From assembly GCF_018613835.1 (NCBI RefSeq), contig NZ_JAGGPM010000020.1:1-64000 (forward strand): 64,000 nt of DNA, written 5' to 3'. Below the pieces are notes generated by a model that was not told the DNA's origin, did no database searches, and saw only the letters and a list, made by a program, of their open reading frames with translations. Source of the DNA: Arthrobacter sp. ISL-5 (GTDB taxonomy: Bacteria; Actinomycetota; Actinomycetes; Actinomycetales; Micrococcaceae). Shown here in pieces: positions 59,069-64,000 of this stretch. The position numbers and the translations under genes were made by a program. The number at the start of each line of letters is the position of its first letter. The stretch's first letter is position 1.

Positions 59069-59467
59069 GGTCCCTCTCCTTTCCTTGCAGCTGCAGGGCA
59101 GCACATCTCGTGGAACTCAACTGGCAACGCAGGTCACAACAGAACAGCGGGCCCGCAGGAAGCGGACGCCTATACATCCGATACTACTTGCCACGCCTGC
59201 GAATGACCTTAATCCACAACGCGCCGGACGCTCGATTCGTTCATTTTGGAGGCCTTGGTGTTTGCGGGATCACACGCCCCGAGGCGCGGTTCCGCGGGGC
59301 TGCGGAGGGCATGGAGGCCTGCTGCGGTGCCTGTGGACAGGACCGGTGCGGCGCCCCGGAAAGGCTCGATTGGCATTTTGCCGGGATTGTCCGTTATGCT
59401 TGATCTCGCTGCTTTTACGAGGTTGAAACTCCGCATTCCGGGGCTGAAACCAGGTGAAAGAAGTTGC
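59069..59467. other. fhaA-tRNA-Leu intergenic region
   Basis: 399 bp with no gene. It must hold the promoter for the seven-gene fhaA-pknB operon on the minus strand and that of tRNA-Leu on the plus strand. TTGGCA near 59370 and TATGCT near 59395 are candidates for the latter, but the spacer (19 bp) is long. I see no other structure. Confidence 0.5.
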
Positions 59468-59550
59468 GCGCGAGTGGCGGAACGGCAGACGCGCTGGCTT
59501 CAGGTGCCAGTGTCCGAAAGGGCGTGGGGGTTCAAATCCCCCCTCGCGCA
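59468..59550 (+). tRNA. tRNA-Leu (CAG)
   Basis: 83 nt with a long variable arm (class II). Acceptor GCGCGAG pairs with CTCGCGC. The anticodon arm CTGGC-TTCAGGT-GCCAG gives CAG. The discriminator is A; no CCA is encoded. Confidence 0.97.
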
Positions 59551-59557
59551 CGCATCA

Positions 59558-59594
59558 GAAACACCCTGGTCTTAGGACCGGGGTGTTTCTTTTT
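59558..59594 (+). terminator. Rho-independent terminator after tRNA-Leu
   Basis: GAAACACCC pairs with GGGTGTTTC around an inner GGTC/GACC stem, followed by a T-run (TTTTT). Confidence 0.92.
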
Positions 59595-59626
59595 GCCCTG
59601 CCGCCGGGCCGCGGCTCAACCGGGGA

Positions 59627-60577
59627 TCAGGAGACGGGCGTGACCAGGGTTCCGTCGGCTACGAACTGCGCGAGATTCGCAAGCGTGAGTTCGGCCATGG
59701 CCGCCCGTGTCTCGTGCGTTCCGCTTCCCAGGTGCGGCAGCAGGACCACATTGTCCATTGCCAGCAGATCCTGCGCGACCTTCGGCTCGTCGGCGTAGAC
59801 GTCGAGGCCTGCACCGGCCAGCTCGCCCGCGAGCAGGGCCGCCACCAGGGCCTGTTCGTCCACAACTGAGCCCCTGGCGATATTGATGAGGTAGCCGTCA
59901 GGGCCGATTGCCGCGATGACCTCACTGTCAACGACGTGCACAGACTCCGGCCCGCCTGCTGCTGCCACAATGAGCACGTCCGAATTCCTGGCGAGTTCCA
60001 CCGGGGACGACGCATATTCGTACGGTACGCCGGCCGCCTTATTGCGGTTGTGGTAGCTGATGGTGCAGTCGAAGCCTTCGAGCCTGCGGGCAATCACCTT
60101 CCCGATCCTTCCCAGGCCAAGGATTCCCACGCGCTTCCCGCTGGCTTTGGTGGCGAGGGGAAAGTTTCCTTTGCGGGTCCAGTCACCGCGCCGGACGTAG
60201 CGGTCTGCAGCGCTGGTGCGGCGCAGCACGTCTACGTAGAGGGCTATGGCGGTGTCCGCCACGCAGTCATTGAGGACGTCCGGCGTATTGCTGACGGAAA
60301 TTCCCCGTTCTGCCGCCTGCCTGGTGTCGGTGGTGTCGTAGCCGACGCCGAAGTTCACAACCGCCCGGAGATTAGGGAGGGCGCGCATCAGCTCAGATCC
60401 CACACCAAAGCGCCCGGATGTGACGGCGACTTCAAAGGTGCTGCCGTGACGTTCCAGGAACGAGGCCTGCTCGGCTGCGGAATCGGGAAGCCGGACGGCG
60501 CCGTACTCGTCGACCACCGTGTCTTGGACAGTTTGCATGAGCGGTCCTACCTGCAGGACAGCGAGGTTGTTGTTCAT
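59627..60577 (-). CDS. D-isomer-specific 2-hydroxyacid dehydrogenase
   Basis: About 316 aa from the ATG at 60577 (MNNNLAVLQVGPLM); the longer frame enters the promoter region. NAD(P) motif GILGLGRIGKVIARRL, catalytic Arg (INIARGSVVDE), Glu (YADEPKV) and His (LLPHLGSGTHET). It reduces 2-keto acids such as glyoxylate or hydroxypyruvate, most likely with NADPH as in GhrB-like members. Divergent from the peptide-type ABC importer. Confidence 0.9.
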   Translation of the reverse strand: MNNNLAVLQVGPLMQTVQDTVVDEYGAVRLPDSAAEQASFLERHGSTFEVAVTSGRFGVGSELMRALPNLRAVVNFGVGYDTTDTRQAAERGISVSNTPDVLNDCVADTAIALYVDVLRRTSAADRYVRRGDWTRKGNFPLATKASGKRVGILGLGRIGKVIARRLEGFDCTISYHNRNKAAGVPYEYASSPVELARNSDVLIVAAAGGPESVHVVDSEVIAAIGPDGYLINIARGSVVDEQALVAALLAGELAGAGLDVYADEPKVAQDLLAMDNVVLLPHLGSGTHETRAAMAELTLANLAQFVADGTLVTPVS

Positions 60578-60624
60578 ACCCTGCAGAGTAGGTTCGGGGA
60601 TCCATACGAGTCCAACATGCAATA

Positions 60625-60640
60625 AGCATTGATCGATGCT
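60625..60640. promoter_or_regulatory. Candidate operator palindrome
   Basis: AGCATTGATCGATGCT, with 7 of 8 bases in each half complementary. It lies in the 299-bp divergent promoter region between the dehydrogenase and the ABC importer; the rest of that gap has no gene. Confidence 0.35.
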
Positions 60641-60876
60641 AGATGTGAATTGGTCGGTCGAATTTGGCGGAATGGCGGGGCCAATGGGGATGCGTGGCGC
60701 CCGTCACACCGCCCTGGCGTGCTGCTAAGCGTCCGACGCGGGGGTGGGCCGGCCCTCCGTGCCCTTGTGGTGTTTTTGGAAGCTCTACTAGCTTGAGTCC
60801 AGCGCGGCCCCCAGCTCCCTGTCCACATCATCGACATAGCTGCAGCCTGCCGCGCTCCACTAATCCGGAGGATCCA

Positions 60877-62436
60877 ATGACGTCTTCTTCAACACCCCTA
60901 TTCCCCGCATCGGCGGTCAAATGGCCCGCCCTCGCGGCCGGAGCCCTGCTGGCGCTGAGCGGCTGCGCCGTTTCCAATTCCGAGGCCGTACCCGCATCCG
61001 GAAGTGCTCTTCGCGTGGTCCTCGGCCAGGAGCCGCCGACGCTGGAGGCCTGCGAATCAAACCTCACGTCCACCGGTGTGGTGGTGCGCTCAAACGTCAC
61101 TGAGCCGCTGGTGGAGCGGAATCCCCAAACCGGCGAACTTGAACCGCTGCTGGCAACGGAATGGAAAGCAACATCAGACACGGAATGGACGTTCAAGCTG
61201 CGCGAAGGCGTGAAGTTCCAGGACGGCACCCCGTTCAATGCGGAAGCTGCGGCGTTCACCATCGACAGGGCCGTCAACTCCAAGCTCGGCTGCAACGTGG
61301 AAGGCTACGTGTTCGGTGATGCCGATCTGAAGGTCAAGGCTGTCGACGCCACGACCCTCACCGTTACGACGCCGGAGCCGGACCCCATCCTTCCGCTGCG
61401 CCTTTCCTTCCTTGAGGTGGTGCCGACGTCGACGAGCACCACCGCGAAGGTCCGCGAACCGATCGGCACCGGGCCGTACAAAATCGAGAAGTGGGACGCC
61501 GGCCAGAAGATCACCCTGAGCAGCTGGGATGGCTACTGGGGCGATAAGCCGGCCTATGCCAAGGCCGAGTACCAATGGCGTTCCGAGAGCTCCGTGCGTG
61601 CGGCCATGATTACCAGCGGAGAAGCCGATGTGGCCATGGGCCTCAGCCCCGACGACAACATGGGCGACCTCGGCGTTGACTACCCCAACAATGAGACGGT
61701 TGCCCTCCGGCTCGAGGCCACGAAGGCGCCGCTGAATGACATCCGCGTCCGCCAGGCGGTGAACTACGCCATCGACAAGGAGGGAATCGTCAGCTCCCTC
61801 TACCAGGGCAAGCACAAAGTGGCGGCCCAGCTGGTCCCCGAAGGCATTGTGGGGCACAACTCCGCACTGAAGGGGTGGGCCTTCGACCTGGACAAGGCCA
61901 AGGCGCTCGTTGCCGAGGCCAAGGCCGACGGCGTGGACACCTCCGCGCAGATCTCACTCGTGGTCCGCAGCGCCCAGTTCCCCAAGATCACAGAGCTGGC
62001 GCAGGTCCTCCAGGAGCAGCTGAGCCAGGCCGGACTGAACGTGAAACTGAAGATGCTGGAAACCAGCCAGCACCTGACGTACCAGGTCCGCCCGTTTGCT
62101 GATGACGAAGGCGCAGTTGCCCTGATGACCCAGCACGGCAACCAGGCCGGCGATGCGGCCTTCACGGTGGACCAGTACATGCTGTCCACCGGAGCGCAGA
62201 GCTACTTCGGCACGCCGGAGTTTGACGCCTTGATCAAGAAGGCGGACGCGGCGTCGGGCGATGACCGGAAGAAGGGCTTCGAGGACATCTTCGCGTACCA
62301 GAACGACAAGGTTGTCCAGTTTGCCCACATCTCGCACCAGACGGGCATCATCGGCAAGTCCAAGTCGGTGAACTACACGCCGAACTCCTCCAGCGGCGAT
62401 GAGCTGCGCGTTTCGGAAATGACCCCGGCAAGCTAG
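60877..62436 (+). CDS. ABC transporter substrate-binding lipoprotein (SBP_bac_5, peptide/nickel class)
   Basis: 519 aa from the ATG at 60877 (CCGGAGGATCC upstream). A lipoprotein signal with lipobox LSGC, then a family 5 binding fold: LRVVLGQEPPTLEACESN, LLATEWKATSDTEWTFKLREGVKFQDGTPFNAEAAAFTID, and GTGPYKIEKWD. It captures oligopeptides or similar solutes outside the cell and feeds the two permeases downstream. The ATPase genes lie beyond the window. Confidence 0.94.
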   Translation: MTSSSTPLFPASAVKWPALAAGALLALSGCAVSNSEAVPASGSALRVVLGQEPPTLEACESNLTSTGVVVRSNVTEPLVERNPQTGELEPLLATEWKATSDTEWTFKLREGVKFQDGTPFNAEAAAFTIDRAVNSKLGCNVEGYVFGDADLKVKAVDATTLTVTTPEPDPILPLRLSFLEVVPTSTSTTAKVREPIGTGPYKIEKWDAGQKITLSSWDGYWGDKPAYAKAEYQWRSESSVRAAMITSGEADVAMGLSPDDNMGDLGVDYPNNETVALRLEATKAPLNDIRVRQAVNYAIDKEGIVSSLYQGKHKVAAQLVPEGIVGHNSALKGWAFDLDKAKALVAEAKADGVDTSAQISLVVRSAQFPKITELAQVLQEQLSQAGLNVKLKMLETSQHLTYQVRPFADDEGAVALMTQHGNQAGDAAFTVDQYMLSTGAQSYFGTPEFDALIKKADAASGDDRKKGFEDIFAYQNDKVVQFAHISHQTGIIGKSKSVNYTPNSSSGDELRVSEMTPAS

Positions 62437-62465
62437 CCCGGGCCTCCAGGAAAAGAAGGACAGCC

Positions 62466-63395
62466 ATGCTGATCTACTTGAGAAAGCGGATAGTCTCCAG
62501 TGCGCTGCCGCTGGTGGTGGTCATTGTTGGTGTTTTCGCACTCGCGCGGATGACCGGAAACCCGGCCAGCCTGTATCTGCCCCTGAACGCAACACAGCAG
62601 ATGCGCGATGACTTCACCGCACGCAATGGCCTGGACCAACCTCTGCTGGTGCAGATGGCTGACTATTTCGGCGGGGTGCTGCGACTCGACTTCGGCCAGT
62701 CCCTCCGAACAGGGCAGGACGCGGCCGCCATGGCGCTGCGGGCCTTCCCCGCCACCTTGCAGCTGGCGGCCACCACCATGGTGCTGGCCGTTTTGCTGGC
62801 ACTGGTCGTCGGGTGCTGGGCCGCCCTCAAGCCGAACGGCATTGCCGACCGCATCTCCAGTTTTGTCTCCATGGCTGCGGCTTCGATTCCTGATTTCTGG
62901 CTCGCCATCGTGGGCATCTGGGTTTTCGCCATAACCCTGGGCTGGCTCCCGACATCCGGCGTGTCGGGGGCCGGCACCTGGGTCCTGCCCATCGCCACCC
63001 TGTTGCTGAGGCCTTTTGGCGTCCTGGTCCAGATCGTCCGGGGATCCATGGTCTCTGCACTGTCGGAGCCCTACATCAAGCTGGCCCGCAGCCGTGGCGC
63101 CGGCGAACTGCGGGTAGTCACGCATCACGCACTGCGCAATGCGGGGGCTCCCGCGCTAACGGTGGCAGGCGACCTGACTGTTGGCCTGGTCAACGGAGCG
63201 GTGGTGGTGGAAACCATCTTCGGCTGGCCGGGCATAGGAAAGCTCATGATCGATTCCATCCTGCAGCGCGACTTCGCCGTGCTGCAGGCGGCCGTGCTGC
63301 TCACGGCGGTGGCGATCTTTGCGTTGAACATCCTGATTGACATGGGCTACGCGCTGCTGGACGCACGCGTCCGGCCCGTCACGGCAAGGGCTTAG
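62466..63395 (+). CDS. ABC transporter permease, DppB type
   Basis: 309 aa with six membrane segments. The EAA coupling loop is visible in EPYIKLARSRGAGELRVVTHHALRNAG, followed by the family end VETIFGWPGIGKLMIDSILQRDFAVLQAAVLLTA. Standard length for a dipeptide/oligopeptide permease. It follows the binding protein by 29 bp and precedes the second permease by 8 bp. Confidence 0.94.
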   Translation: MLIYLRKRIVSSALPLVVVIVGVFALARMTGNPASLYLPLNATQQMRDDFTARNGLDQPLLVQMADYFGGVLRLDFGQSLRTGQDAAAMALRAFPATLQLAATTMVLAVLLALVVGCWAALKPNGIADRISSFVSMAAASIPDFWLAIVGIWVFAITLGWLPTSGVSGAGTWVLPIATLLLRPFGVLVQIVRGSMVSALSEPYIKLARSRGAGELRVVTHHALRNAGAPALTVAGDLTVGLVNGAVVVETIFGWPGIGKLMIDSILQRDFAVLQAAVLLTAVAIFALNILIDMGYALLDARVRPVTARA

Positions 63396-63403
63396 GAGTA
63401 GCC

Positions 63404-64000
63404 ATGAAGAGTTCAATCACTGAGCCCGCGGTAGAAGGGAACCTCACCCTTTTCCGGCTACTGCTGAAGGACCGCTTTGCAATGGTGTCCGCGCTGGTCC
63501 TGATTCTCATCGGCCTGACCGCCGTCATTGGTCCCGTCTTGATGGGTGACTTGGCGACCAAGCAGAATCTCCTCTTCGCCAACAAGGCTCCCTTTTCGCT
63601 GGCCTATGGCTGGGAGTACGTCCTGGGCAGCGACTCACTGGGGCGCAGCATGCTCGCGCGGCTGGTCGTGGCCAGCCGCACCACGTTCTCCGTCGCGTTG
63701 CCCGCCGTGGCGGCGGCCCTCGTGATCGGTTCGCTGTGGGGCGTCTGGGCCGGATACCACCGCGGCTGGCGTGAAAATGTGTCGATGCGGATCGCCGACG
63801 TCATCATGAGCTTCCCATCGCTGCTGCTCGCCGTCGTCGTTCTTTACGTGTTCAGCCCGAGCGCCGGAAACATCGTGCTGATCCTGGCCCTGACGCGTAT
63901 CCCCATCTACCTGCGCACGGCGCGGGCCGAATCGGCGGAGCTTCAAAGCAGGACGTTCGTGGATGCCGCGCGGACGTTTGGCGCCAGGCCGAACGCCATC
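63404..64000 (+). CDS. ABC transporter permease, DppC type (partial)
   Basis: The first 199 codons, open to the window edge, from the ATG at 63404 with TAGGAG upstream. An N-terminal cytoplasmic stretch, first membrane helix (MVSALVLILIGLTAVIGPV), periplasmic YGWEYVLGSDSLGRSMLARL, further helices, and the start of the EAA loop (SRTFVDAARTFGARP) at the very end. It pairs with the DppB-type permease. The C-terminal third is missing only because the window ends. Confidence 0.92.
   Translation, partial: MKSSITEPAVEGNLTLFRLLLKDRFAMVSALVLILIGLTAVIGPVLMGDLATKQNLLFANKAPFSLAYGWEYVLGSDSLGRSMLARLVVASRTTFSVALPAVAAALVIGSLWGVWAGYHRGWRENVSMRIADVIMSFPSLLLAVVVLYVFSPSAGNIVLILALTRIPIYLRTARAESAELQSRTFVDAARTFGARPNAI

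Overview
The window is high-GC actinobacterial DNA around a chromosomal replication origin. The inventory fits a Micrococcaceae member of the Arthrobacter/Pseudarthrobacter type: PASTA kinases, CrgA, a class E sortase, a DLW-39-like peptide, a separate MurJ and pseudokinase, and the order cca-nudix-murJ-trxB-trxA-parB-parA-rsmG-jag-yidC-yidD-rnpA-rpmH-dnaA-dnaN-gnd-recF-dciA-gyrB-gyrA. The taxon is inferred from gene order and protein character, not from a database search.

Layout. 0-5 kb (minus strand): a penicillin-binding lipoprotein, an FAD-dependent oxidoreductase and a GT87-type membrane glycosyltransferase. 5.1-5.9 kb: very short ORFs with strong ribosome binding sites, one coding for MDCCV just before an 11-bp hairpin. 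6-14.6 kb: histidine phosphatase, CCA-adding enzyme, NUDIX hydrolase, MurJ, a pseudokinase membrane protein, and trxBA behind an exact SigR-type promoter. 14.6-21.4 kb: almost 6.8 kb with no credible gene, holding eight perfect parS sites and two arrays of DnaA boxes phased at exactly 12 bp. 21.4-27.1 kb (minus): parB, parA, rsmG, jag, yidC, yidD, rnpA, rpmH. 27.1-39.3 kb (plus): dnaA, the likely oriC, dnaN, gnd, recF, dciA, gyrB, gyrA and a DUF3566 membrane protein, then tRNA-Ile, a 38-aa peptide and tRNA-Ala. 40-49.4 kb: EamA transporter, glycosyltransferase, a helical-repeat membrane protein, PpiA, rhomboid protease, a duplicated DnaA-box module, an AhpD-like protein, a regulator that has lost its HTH domain, Tag glycosylase, CrgA, sortase and PabA/TrpG. 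49.4-59.1 kb (minus): the cell-wall growth operon fhaA-fhaB-pstP-rodA-pbpA-pknA-pknB. 59.5-64 kb: tRNA-Leu, a 2-hydroxyacid dehydrogenase and the start of a dipeptide-type ABC importer cut by the window edge.

How it fits together. Initiation (DnaA, DnaN, DciA), topology (gyrase), partition (ParAB and nine parS), ribosome and membrane biogenesis (L34, RnpA, YidC/D, Jag) and peptidoglycan control (MurJ, PknA/B, PstP, FhaA/B, RodA, PbpA, CrgA) sit in one block. The strongest unexplained signals are the gene-free parS/DnaA-box island beside parB, and a second DnaA-box locus at 44.6-45.9 kb built from a diverged duplication with a 318-319 bp period. Both could bind or titrate DnaA outside the dnaA-dnaN origin; that function is inference.
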